Positions 1 to 6,474 are shown, counted from the first letter of the stretch. The stretch is 7,032 nucleotides of DNA from Limisphaerales bacterium (GCA_003152145.1 PLZL01000099.1:1-7032), one strand, 5' to 3'. Numbers and translations: made by a program. Notes: generated by a model not told the origin, from the letters alone.

Positions 1-1054
1 GGATGGCGTTGACACCAATTTCCTTCAACAGGCGCAGACGCCGTTCGAGGGCTTTTTCCGGGACAGCGGCGCCGAGCGAGCCGGCGTCGTGATGGATGCA
101 AACGCCCTTGAGCTTGGTTGAAATGCCGTTGAGGAAAAATCCCCTGGCTGCGTCAAAGGTCGCCGTGCGGACGCCAAACGGCGTCTCCGTTTCGTCCACG
201 ACGGCATCGCCGGATTTGACGCGGCTTTTCAACGTGTAAAGCGACGGTGAATCGGGCGACCACAATTCCGGCCGCGAAACTTTCAATTCCTGCACCAGCG
301 TTTGAGCCGAATTGCCCGCCGCCAATTTTGAACTGGTCAGGCTCGCCACAATTTTGCCGCCGGGCGCGACGATGTCCGATTGCAGCGAAAATTTCCTTTT
401 ATCGACGGAACTGTTTTCCACCGTCGTTTCGATGCGGACAACCGCTGAATCGCTTTTGATTTTGGGTGTCGTCACGGAAACGCCCCAATGCGCAATCCGC
501 AATTTGTCCGTGATGACGAGCCGGACGTTCCGGTAAATGCCCGAGCCGGTGTAAAAACGCGAATCGGCGAAACGGGAATGGTCCACCCGCACCGCGACAA
601 GATTGTCATCGGAGCCGAATTTAACGAACGGCGTCAGATCCAATTGAAAGCTGGAAAATCCATACGGCCGCCCGCCGACGAACTGGCCATTGATCCAGAT
701 TTCCGAATAGTCATACACGCCGTCGAATTCAATCGCGACCACCCGTCCCTTTTGATTTGCATCAATCTTGAAATATTTGCGATACCAGCCGATGCCGCCG
801 GGCGCGTAACCATTGCCACTGCCGTATTCGGCGCTGAACGGCCCGTCACTGCTCCAGTCATGCGGCACATTCACCTGCCGCCAGACGCTGTCATCGAACG
901 ACCGCATCATCGCCGACGCGAAATCGCCTTTGCTGAACAGCCAGTTCGCGTCGAGATCTTGCGTCACGCGCGAGACCGCTGCGGTTGACTGGTTCGGGAG
1001 CAGCGCGAAGAGAAGTGTCAACGCGGCCACGGAAACATATCGCCCGGTTTTCAT
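1..1054 (-). CDS. Secreted glycoside hydrolase family 2 (beta-galactosidase-like), N-terminal part, truncated by window edge
   Basis: The visible 351 codons read from an ATG at 1054 leftwards off the window. Residues 1-26 look like a signal peptide: basic start (MKTGR), hydrophobic core, STA/A cleavage region. Residues about 30-185 form the GH2 sugar-binding jelly roll, with VPHDW (63-67), GGIGWYRK (86-93), EIWING (118-123) and the family-typical FYTGSGIYRNV (167-177). Residues about 186-295 are the immunoglobulin-like domain, ending in ELWSPDSPSLYTL (263-275). FGVRT (293-297) and LKGVCIHHDAG (315-325), followed by LLKEIGVNAI, open the catalytic barrel. The catalytic glutamates would lie beyond position 1, so activity cannot be judged. 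GH2 enzymes are retaining beta-glycosidases (galactosidase, glucuronidase, mannosidase); the HHDAG region favours the beta-galactosidase-like group, but the substrate is uncertain. No clear Shine-Dalgarno is visible. It follows the serpin gene on the same strand after 82 bp, so co-transcription is possible. Confidence 0.93.
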   Translation of the reverse strand, partial: MKTGRYVSVAALTLLFALLPNQSTAAVSRVTQDLDANWLFSKGDFASAMMRSFDDSVWRQVNVPHDWSSDGPFSAEYGSGNGYAPGGIGWYRKYFKIDANQKGRVVAIEFDGVYDYSEIWINGQFVGGRPYGFSSFQLDLTPFVKFGSDDNLVAVRVDHSRFADSRFYTGSGIYRNVRLVITDKLRIAHWGVSVTTPKIKSDSAVVRIETTVENSSVDKRKFSLQSDIVAPGGKIVASLTSSKLAAGNSAQTLVQELKVSRPELWSPDSPSLYTLKSRVKSGDAVVDETETPFGVRTATFDAARGFFLNGISTKLKGVCIHHDAGSLGAAVPEKALERRLRLLKEIGVNAI

Positions 1055-1136
1055 GTGGAAATAAATGCAAAGCATCCGGCAAAGGTGACCAAAACGCAAC
1101 TACACAAACTGGCAAAGCAAGCTGTCAGCCACCTTG

Positions 1137-2795
1137 TTACTTCGTTGGGTCAACAATTCTGCCGAGGAATAAAATCGTGCCGCTGCCATTGTCACGAATC
1201 AGAAAGATGAACGGATGATCTGCAATAAAGCGGTCCGACATACTCTTGGTTGCTACCGCTAGCAAAGTCGAAGCAGCAGCTTCGGTTCCTGCTTCGTTCA
1301 CCTCTACAAACGCCTTGTGAAGCACGTCGGAAATATACAGATTGGTCGTCCCGTCCATGCCGGAGAAATCCGCGGTGTCATCAAAAGCTGACGGCATTCC
1401 CAGGGATTTTAGCTCTTTCGTCAGATCAAAACTCTGGGTGGTTGTGAAGCGCGGCAGACCAACCGACGTTTTATGCGGACTACGTTGGTCAAGTTTTGCC
1501 AGCCAAGCATGGAGGTTTTCAGCGGTCAATTTTTGTTCAAGGTCGGACAAATCGTTGTGCTGGACATCGAACAGTTCCTGCATGGGCGTTGGCAAAAGAA
1601 CAATCATGGATAAATCGTTTCCCGAATAGGGCAATTCCAATAACTCGACGGTGTCATCCTCGCTGGGCGTCATTTTGAATTCCGAGTGTTGGAACATCAT
1701 CGGCACCGTCACGGTCTGTTTGGTGAAGACTGCAAAAGGAGTTGGTTTGGTATCATCCACCTTGAAGGGTTGCAGCCATTTGCCCTTGAAATAAATCGCG
1801 TTGCACAAAACCAGGCGCGTGTAATCCGTAAATTGACTCGGCTCAACCATGTCCTTGATTTTTCCATCCGTCTTTTTCTCGACCCATTTATTGATTTCAT
1901 CACTGGCCGCCGGAGCGGAATGTTTGAAATCAATCTGGCGGACTTCCGCCCGGAAACTCGTGCTAACCAGATTCAAATAAGCGTCCGTGAACCGATAATC
2001 CTGCTGGCCCCAAAGTGAATTGGCGGTCGTGAGTGTGATGCGATTCCATCGCTGGATTTGATTCATCCTTGCGCCCAGCGTGCTGAAAGCCGCAGGAAGG
2101 TTGGTTTGTGCCAGATTGAAATGCAACGCCTTGGCCATTTCATTTTCCGTCTGTCCTCGGGCACCGGCGTAAGTCATCGCCAGCGCGGTGGAGATGCTGT
2201 AAGGCGAAAAAAACAAATTACCCGGCTGCTCTTTGAGTTTTTGATATAGATCAATGGCAAAGGCCGTGTTGCCATCAACGGTTGATTTTACTTCGGGCGA
2301 AGCCGTGAAAGGAATGGGGGTTTCGGCCACGACTACCCACACCAAAGCGACTATGCAGAGCAAACCAAAACCATATCCCATGAGAAGTTTTTGGCGTTTT
2401 GAAATCTTGAAACGAGCCATGCCCCAGTTTATCAGGCGCAACGCGCAATCGAGCAGAACAGCCCAGAAAAGTCCCATTAGAAGCAGCCACGCCAACAGAC
2501 CCAAGATACCCAATAGCAAACTATCGCCAAAAAAACGAAAGGTTTCCATGAACCAGACAAAGGGGAAATAGGTTAAAACAAACAAATTGTATAATTTAAT
2601 CTGCAACCAGCTTTCAGACAGAAAAAAGCAGAGCGCAATGAACACAACTTCGAGCAGAATGCCGCAGAGAAAAAGCCGCCTCAAACGATGTGGCGCGTGG
2701 GCACGAGTTTTGGTTTGTTCCGGCTGCGCTGCGCACTTCCAGCACGAATCAAACTGATCCTCAATCTTCTCGCCGCATTTCGGGCAAGTCCACAT
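1137..2795 (-). CDS. Membrane-anchored serpin with N-terminal zinc ribbon
   Basis: This 552-residue protein joins three parts. Residues 1-21 are a zinc ribbon with Cys4/Cys7 and Cys18/Cys21 (CPKC, CWKC). Residues 41-157 hold hydrophobic segments near 41-60, 68-88, 92-115 and 137-157. The basic loop 120-136 and basic 31-40 suggest a cytosolic ribbon and a serpin outside the inner membrane, if only three segments truly cross. Residues about 172-552 are a full serpin: NLFFSPYSISTALAM (193-207), NAIYFKGKW (332-340) and the closing DHPFIFLIRD (526-535). The hinge E501-A-G-T-E-A-A-A-S-T510 is the short-side-chain type needed for loop insertion, so it is probably inhibitory. Counting from P17 = E501, and checking the 12-residue spacing from P1' to the HPF phenylalanine, gives P1 = K517 and P1' = S518, which implies a trypsin-like target. 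Serpins trap serine (sometimes cysteine) proteases irreversibly. The ATG at 2795 is needed to include the ribbon; no strong ribosome site is seen. Confidence 0.93.
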   Translation of the reverse strand: MWTCPKCGEKIEDQFDSCWKCAAQPEQTKTRAHAPHRLRRLFLCGILLEVVFIALCFFLSESWLQIKLYNLFVLTYFPFVWFMETFRFFGDSLLLGILGLLAWLLLMGLFWAVLLDCALRLINWGMARFKISKRQKLLMGYGFGLLCIVALVWVVVAETPIPFTASPEVKSTVDGNTAFAIDLYQKLKEQPGNLFFSPYSISTALAMTYAGARGQTENEMAKALHFNLAQTNLPAAFSTLGARMNQIQRWNRITLTTANSLWGQQDYRFTDAYLNLVSTSFRAEVRQIDFKHSAPAASDEINKWVEKKTDGKIKDMVEPSQFTDYTRLVLCNAIYFKGKWLQPFKVDDTKPTPFAVFTKQTVTVPMMFQHSEFKMTPSEDDTVELLELPYSGNDLSMIVLLPTPMQELFDVQHNDLSDLEQKLTAENLHAWLAKLDQRSPHKTSVGLPRFTTTQSFDLTKELKSLGMPSAFDDTADFSGMDGTTNLYISDVLHKAFVEVNEAGTEAAASTLLAVATKSMSDRFIADHPFIFLIRDNGSGTILFLGRIVDPTK

Positions 2796-2825
2796 GGCTC
2801 AAGAAGAGCAAGTAAAGCAATCAGG

Positions 2826-2848
2826 CTAAAATGGCAAGGCTATTTTAG
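2826..2848. promoter_or_regulatory. AT-rich inverted repeat upstream of the serpin gene
   Basis: CTAAAAT (2826-2832) and ATTTTAG (2842-2848) are perfect 7-bp arms separated by 9 bases. They lie 31-53 bp upstream of the serpin ATG, where an operator or promoter element would be expected. No convincing -10/-35 pair could be assigned. It may be a binding site for a dimeric regulator or a chance palindrome. Confidence 0.3.
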
Positions 2849-2876
2849 AACGGATAATGAACCGGCCTGCGGCAAT

Positions 2877-2907
2877 CAAATCGTCATCCGTCTGGCTGAC
2901 GACTTTG
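2877..2907. other. Stem-loop between DUF2442 and serpin genes
   Basis: CAAATCGTCA (2877-2886) pairs with TGACGA-C-TTTG (2897-2907): ten base pairs with one bulged C at 2903 and a ten-base loop. It lies about 100 bp past the DUF2442 stop and about 80 bp before the serpin start, both on the minus strand. It could end transcription of the small-gene pair or act in the serpin leader. No T-run follows on either strand, so a classical intrinsic terminator is not supported. The rest of 2796-2954 shows no gene that can be supported. Confidence 0.4.
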
Positions 2908-2954
2908 ATTTGAGCAAAGATTGAGCGGACTGACGTCCACTGCCACGATCATTT

Positions 2955-3004
2955 TTATTTCCTCTTCGGCGGGGCGTGGATGCATTCGCCGTGCATGGCG
3001 TGCG
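2955..3004 (-). repeat. Direct repeat copy 1: near-copy of the lpdA 3' end
   Basis: This stretch matches 6425-6474 at 48 of 50 positions (differences at 2963 and 2996). It begins exactly at what is the stop codon of lpdA in the other copy. Read on the minus strand it encodes HAMHGECIHAPPKRK and a TAA, against HALHGECIHAPPKRK and TAA in LpdA. Similarity stops sharply at its upstream edge, 3 bp beyond the DUF2442 stop. The copy holds an in-frame ATG giving a 13-residue peptide, but no ribosome site supports translation. It could be a captured lpdA fragment, an attachment-site duplicate, or a dispersed repeat. Confidence 0.75.
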
Positions 3005-3007
3005 AAC

Positions 3008-3298
3008 TTAAGCGGCGGCAAGTTCGCGGTGACGGCGGGTTTTGGAAGCAGGCTTGGCGTAGCATGGCAATTCGCGGGCGCCGGCCAGCAAACCTTCAAC
3101 GCCCAAGTCCACGTCCAGCCGCGGCCAGTGGAGCGAGCGTCCGTAAATCTCAAACACCGCGCGGTCTTCGTCGCTGGCGCGTTGCAGGGTCGGATACAGA
3201 TCCAACGGCACAACAAGCGCGCGGCCATCGGCAAATTCCACCGTCAGGCTGTTCGCATCCACCCGCGCATGCCGGATTTTATTGATTTTTTCTTTCAT
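3008..3298 (-). CDS. DUF2442 domain protein, second gene of a DUF4160-DUF2442 pair
   Basis: A 96-residue protein with the DUF2442 pattern: an N-terminal strand region (VEFADGRALVVPL, followed by LYPTLQRA) and the hallmark GRSLHWPRLDVDLGVEGLLAG, where the HWPxLDxDxxVEGLL core is typical of the family. The tail after the core is basic (KTRRHRE) and alanine-ending. I chose the ATG at 3298, which has a weak GGTGG just upstream. A TTG at 3313 would add five residues and start right after the TGA of the upstream DUF4160 gene. The two genes are therefore 15 bp apart, or directly abutting, and almost certainly co-transcribed. The biochemical role is unknown. The pair is common across bacteria and has a toxin-antitoxin-like layout; which member would be the toxin cannot be told from sequence. 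Repeat copy 1 begins 3 bp after the stop. Confidence 0.85.
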   Translation of the reverse strand: MKEKINKIRHARVDANSLTVEFADGRALVVPLDLYPTLQRASDEDRAVFEIYGRSLHWPRLDVDLGVEGLLAGARELPCYAKPASKTRRHRELAAA

Positions 3299-3313
3299 GC
3301 CACCGGGCTTCAA

Positions 3314-3514
3314 TCAATTTCTGTTTGCCTCCACGATCTGCAAAATCTCGCGGAGTTCGTGCCGCCGGAATCCGTCATTCCATCCCAACTGCAACGGTGA
3401 AAGCCACACCTTAGCTTCCCGACCATCTTTGGTCACATGGACATGAATCGGTTCGCCCAAATCATAACTGTAAAAGCTGAACCGATAACCCCTTTGTCGC
3501 AGCACCGTCGGCAC
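3314..3514 (-). CDS. DUF4160 domain protein, first gene of a DUF4160-DUF2442 pair
   Basis: A 66-residue protein whose sequence follows the DUF4160 pattern throughout: an N-terminal PTVLRQRGYRFSFYSYD, then GEPIHVHV (the EPxHVHV motif is the family signature), then AKVWLSPLQLGW and a C-terminal helix with RRHELREILQIVEAN. The start is GTG at 3514; an in-frame TAA lies four codons upstream, so no longer form is possible. The length is normal for the family, so the gene looks intact. It precedes DUF2442 on the same strand and probably leads a two-gene operon. Molecular function is not established; the HxH motif suggests possible metal or nucleic-acid contacts, but that is speculation. Direct repeats lie on both sides of the pair, consistent with a movable unit. 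Confidence 0.87.
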   Translation of the reverse strand: MPTVLRQRGYRFSFYSYDLGEPIHVHVTKDGREAKVWLSPLQLGWNDGFRRHELREILQIVEANRN

Positions 3515-3554
3515 AAATTGAATTTAGCCGGAAATTTCCGGCATTGCAACCGAT

Positions 3555-3683
3555 TCAATTTTTCCGCTTGGGCGGGGAGTGGATGCATTCCGTGCCGGAA
3601 ATCAAGGCCACTGCAAACGGTTGTTTCTCCGCCAAGGCGGAGAGTTGTTCATAAAAGCGCGGCACGAAATTTCTTGCGGACAC
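3555..3683 (-). CDS. Possible 42-residue ORF or gene remnant ending in the repeat-encoded tail
   Basis: A GTG-started minus-strand frame of 42 codons reads VSARNFVPRFYEQLSALAEK, then QPFAVALISGTECIHSPPKRKN. The first 30 residues have plausible coding composition and resemble an amphipathic helix followed by a strand, but I recognise no family. The last 12 residues come from repeat copy 2 and echo the LpdA tail (ECIHxPPKRK). It lies 40 bp upstream of DUF4160 on the same strand. Against a real gene: it is short, has no clear ribosome site, and a perfect 8-bp-arm palindrome (3626-3643) sits in its middle. It may be a gene remnant fused to a repeat, or non-coding repeat DNA that happens to stay open. 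Confidence 0.25.
   Translation of the reverse strand: MSARNFVPRFYEQLSALAEKQPFAVALISGTECIHSPPKRKN
3561..3595 (-). repeat. Direct repeat copy 2: partial, diverged
   Basis: Positions 3561-3590 match 6428-6457 at 28 of 30 positions, then resume with CGTGC after a two-base gap relative to the lpdA copy. Both differences fall within the encoded ECIH(A/S)PPKRK stretch: one is silent and one is Ala to Ser. It has the same orientation as the other two copies. It lies 47 bp upstream of the DUF4160 start and about 150 bp upstream of the GH31 start, so it separates the two modules. Confidence 0.65.
3626..3643. other. Perfect palindromic hairpin in the DUF4160-GH31 divergent spacer
   Basis: TCTCCGCC (3626-3633) and GGCGGAGA (3636-3643) form perfect 8-bp arms around two bases, which would fold as a 7-bp stem with a CAAG loop. 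It lies between two divergently transcribed genes, downstream of repeat copy 2. No T-run follows on either strand. It may belong to a repetitive extragenic element together with repeat copy 2, or be a regulatory structure. Confidence 0.45.
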
Positions 3684-3710
3684 TCTGGAACATCCGGCGC
3701 GAGTGGCAAT

Positions 3711-3770
3711 GAAGCATCAGTTTGTGGATTGCTTCCTGACCGATGCTCTGGCAATCAATGCCGATGCTTC
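3711..3770. promoter_or_regulatory. Inverted repeat across the GH31 start region
   Basis: GAAGCATC (3711-3718) is repeated inverted as GATGCTTC (3763-3770), and a shorter inverted GATGCT lies at 3742-3747. The arms flank the first candidate GH31 start codon, so mRNA folding here could affect start choice (3743, 3758 or 3764). It could equally be chance. The rest of 3515-3742 shows no recognisable promoter. Confidence 0.25.
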
Positions 3771-6424
3771 AATCCACTCGCAAACGCGCGCTGGGATGTT
3801 TCTTTGGCGCAGGAACGCTTGTCGCGCTGGGTTCGCTGATTTTAGCCGTCCGGTCTGCCGCCAATCCGCAAAATGCAGTTGTGGACAACATCCGCGTCCA
3901 GGTGCTGTCCGACTCGCTCGTCCGGATTGAATTCAAGGGTCCAAGGGGATTTGAAGATCGAAAGACGTTTCACGTTGTCAATCGCGACTGGCCAGGCGCG
4001 GCGTTCTCGCTGAAAACCAATTCTGATGCTGTGGAAGTTCACGCCGCAGATTTTGTCGTCCGCGTTCCGCAAAATTCCGAATCGTTGGATGGCGTCGCGG
4101 TCACTTCGGCCGACGGCGAATCACTTTATAATTGCACCGGCGTTTTGACCAACAGCGTGTGGCTTCCCTCTCCGTCGGATAAACCGCAGGCGTGGTGGTT
4201 CGCCGACACACCGCGGATGGTTCCCCCCGCGCGGGGATTGACTCCGCCGCCAAAACCCATGCCGAATGGCGGCTGGGACTTGAGCAACAACGCGCCCGAC
4301 ATTTACGTTTTCCTGCCGCGCGGCGATTACCGGGAGTTACGGAAGGAATTTCTCAAGCTGACCGGCCCGACCGAGATGCCGCCGCTGTTCATGTTCGGCG
4401 CGTTCGACAGCCGCTGGTATGATTACAGCGAGGCGACGGCGCTGGAGCAGATTGACGACTACCGTGCGCACCACATTCCGCTCGACGTGCTCGTCGTGGA
4501 CACCGGCTGGCGCGCGGGCGCCTCGACCGGTTATCTGCCGAACACGAATTTGTTCCCAAACCTGCCGCGGTTTTTTGCCGAAGCGCACGCGAAGAACGTC
4601 CGGGTTTTATTCAATGACCATCCCGAACCGCTGAACACCAAGGTGAGCGGGCTGGACGCGAAGGAGTTGAATTACCGCTTCAACGGCCTGTCCGGCTTGC
4701 TGCACGACGGCCTCGACATCTGGTGGTATGACCGCAACTGGTCGGTCGCGCTCGTCCCGCCTGCGCCGAACTTGCGCAAGGAAGTCTGGGGCATGCGACT
4801 TTATCACGATGCGACAGCGCGCGTCCGGCCCGAACAGCGTCCGCTCATCATGGCCAACGTGGACGGCATTGATAACGGCATCCGCAAGCGCCCGATGGAT
4901 GTGGCGGCGCACCGGTTTCCATTCCAATGGACCGGCGACATCGGGCCGGACTGGGATTTTCTGCGGCGCGCGGTGGAGAACGCAGTTTATTCCGGCGTGC
5001 AGTCGCTGTTCCCATACGAAAGCGATGATTTGGGCGGCCATGTTGCCAATCCAGCCAACGAGCAATACATCCGCTGGATTGAATACGGTGCGCTGTCGCC
5101 GGTGTATCGTCCGCACTGCACGCACAATCTCGAACGGATGCCGTGGGTGTTCGGCCTGGAAGCCGAGAACGACGCGCGTCGGTTTCTGGACATGCGCTAC
5201 CGGCTGCTGCCGGTGTTTTATGCCGCCGCGCATGAAAATTACGAAACCGGCGAACCGCTCCTGCGCCGGCTCGATCTGGATTATCCGCAATTCACCGAAG
5301 CCAGCCGCGACGAAGAATACCTGCTCGGCAAATACATTCTGGTCGCGCCGGTGCTGCAAGGCTCGACGCAAATGATTCCCGACGACTGGTTGAAAACTTC
5401 CGACGGCAAACCCGGTTTGCACGCGGAATTTTTTGCGAACGAAAACTTATCCGGCGCGCCGGCATTCACGCGGACGGACGCGGCCATTGATTTCAACTGG
5501 AACAAGAAAGGCCCCGCGTCAAATTTTCCGCGCACCCATTTCTCGGCGCGCTGGACGGGCATGATTGAAGTGCCGACACCGGTCGGCGACGTGGTTTTGG
5601 CCACGCTCGAAGACGACGGTGCACGGGTGTGGATTGACGGCCAGCCGGTGATTGACGCTTGGGGACCGCATGATTCCGCCACCACCGGGGCGTCCGCTGT
5701 GCTCACCGCCGGCGTGCCGCACCAGATTCGCGTCGAATACCAGCAGCTTGATTTTAACGCGCTCATCAAACTGCAATGGCATTCCGCGAACACTCCCGAT
5801 GCCGTCCGCGCCGCCTGGATCCCGCCAGGCGACTGGATTGACGCTTGGACGGGTGATACGATTTCCGGCCCGGCCATGATCACGAACAACGTGCCGCTCG
5901 ATGAGATTCCGATTTGGATCAAGTCGGGCGCGGTTTTGCCGCTCGCGCCGGAGATGCAGTTCACCGGCCAGAAACCGTGGAGTCCAATTACGCTCGATTT
6001 ATATCCGCAGGCCGACGAAACGAACCAGGCGGTTTTGTATGAGGACGATATGCTGACGACGGCCTACCAGCGCGGCGAATGCCGCAACACCTTTATCACG
6101 GCTTCGGCGGATGACACGACCAAAACCGTGCGCTTGACGATTGACGCGGCGAAAGGAGGATTCTCCGGCGCTCTCAAAAGCCGTGAATGGATTCTGCGCA
6201 TCCACCATCCCGCGCGCTGGTCGAAAAATCTTTTGCCGGTGCAGATCCAGTTCAATGGGGGAAAATTGCAGGGAACCCAGCCTGTCCCGCGCCGCGCTGA
6301 CGCGATGCCGTTTGGCGATCTGGCGGGGGCGCCGGATGGAAACGTGTTTGACGTGCGCCTGCCGCAAGTCTCCGTCAACCGGAAGATTTCAGTCGAAATG
6401 TTCTTCGGTGTGGATAACCAGTGA
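3743..6424 (+). CDS. Secreted GH31 alpha-glycosidase with inserted PA14 domain
   Basis: An 893-residue protein. A basic stretch (STRKR, 11-15) and a hydrophobic run (16-36) ending RSAA give a signal peptide or anchor. Met8 (3764) may be the true start; TGA at 3737 rules out anything upstream of 3743. Residues about 40-200 form the N-terminal beta-sandwich. The catalytic barrel spans about 203-500, with MFGAFDSRWYDYS (207-219), LVVDTGW (240-246), VLFNDHPEP (278-286), DIWWYDRNW (315-323; nucleophile probably D320) and WTGD (386-389; acid/base probably D389). A PA14-like domain, about 548-670, carries GLHAEFFANENLSG, FSARWTG and LEDDGARVWIDG. WIPPGDWIDAWTG (682-694) resumes the C-terminal sheet, and LYEDD (755-759) to the end resembles DUF5110. 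GH31 enzymes are retaining alpha-glucosidases, xylosidases or transglycosylases. The WYDRNW motif recalls the isomaltosyl/alternan-type group, but this is tentative. PA14 domains commonly bind carbohydrate. Confidence 0.94.
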   Translation: MLWQSMPMLQSTRKRALGCFFGAGTLVALGSLILAVRSAANPQNAVVDNIRVQVLSDSLVRIEFKGPRGFEDRKTFHVVNRDWPGAAFSLKTNSDAVEVHAADFVVRVPQNSESLDGVAVTSADGESLYNCTGVLTNSVWLPSPSDKPQAWWFADTPRMVPPARGLTPPPKPMPNGGWDLSNNAPDIYVFLPRGDYRELRKEFLKLTGPTEMPPLFMFGAFDSRWYDYSEATALEQIDDYRAHHIPLDVLVVDTGWRAGASTGYLPNTNLFPNLPRFFAEAHAKNVRVLFNDHPEPLNTKVSGLDAKELNYRFNGLSGLLHDGLDIWWYDRNWSVALVPPAPNLRKEVWGMRLYHDATARVRPEQRPLIMANVDGIDNGIRKRPMDVAAHRFPFQWTGDIGPDWDFLRRAVENAVYSGVQSLFPYESDDLGGHVANPANEQYIRWIEYGALSPVYRPHCTHNLERMPWVFGLEAENDARRFLDMRYRLLPVFYAAAHENYETGEPLLRRLDLDYPQFTEASRDEEYLLGKYILVAPVLQGSTQMIPDDWLKTSDGKPGLHAEFFANENLSGAPAFTRTDAAIDFNWNKKGPASNFPRTHFSARWTGMIEVPTPVGDVVLATLEDDGARVWIDGQPVIDAWGPHDSATTGASAVLTAGVPHQIRVEYQQLDFNALIKLQWHSANTPDAVRAAWIPPGDWIDAWTGDTISGPAMITNNVPLDEIPIWIKSGAVLPLAPEMQFTGQKPWSPITLDLYPQADETNQAVLYEDDMLTTAYQRGECRNTFITASADDTTKTVRLTIDAAKGGFSGALKSREWILRIHHPARWSKNLLPVQIQFNGGKLQGTQPVPRRADAMPFGDLAGAPDGNVFDVRLPQVSVNRKISVEMFFGVDNQ

Positions 6425-6474
6425 TTATTTCCGCTTCGGCGGGGCGTGGATGCATTCGCCGTGCAGGGCGTGCG
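6425..6474 (-). repeat. Direct repeat copy 3: the coding 3' end of lpdA
   Basis: This is the lpdA stop codon plus its last 15 or so codons (HALHGECIHAPPKRK), and it is the reference copy for the matches at 2955-3004 and 3561-3595. It is in frame in a conserved gene and fits the expected LpdA C-terminal helix, so it is the likely source of the other copies rather than an insertion into lpdA. Confidence 0.75.

Noticed and set aside
488..988. Plus-strand open frame of 166 codons
   Set aside because: It lies antisense to the GH2 gene, whose minus-strand reading carries clear family motifs; the plus product resembles nothing.
1055..1136. Terminator between serpin and GH2
   Set aside because: No stable GC-rich stem followed by a T-run on the minus strand was found.
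2884..2952. 22-codon minus-strand ORF preceded by AGAGGA
   Set aside because: The purine-rich site is part of the repeat copy, the ORF includes the stem-loop, and nothing else supports translation.
2955..3595. Integron-like gene cassette with attC sites
   Set aside because: The repeats lack the paired core sites and long imperfect palindrome of attC, and no integron integrase is visible.
3788..3802. Possible lipobox (ALGC) in the GH31 leader
   Set aside because: The cysteine precedes the hydrophobic core instead of following it, and Ala at -3 is atypical; a type I signal peptide or anchor fits better.
4607..5422. Minus-strand open frame of 271 codons, and a similar 227-codon one at 5281-5964
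   Set aside because: Both are antisense to the GH31 gene in GC-rich DNA; the GH31 frame has continuous family homology and these do not.
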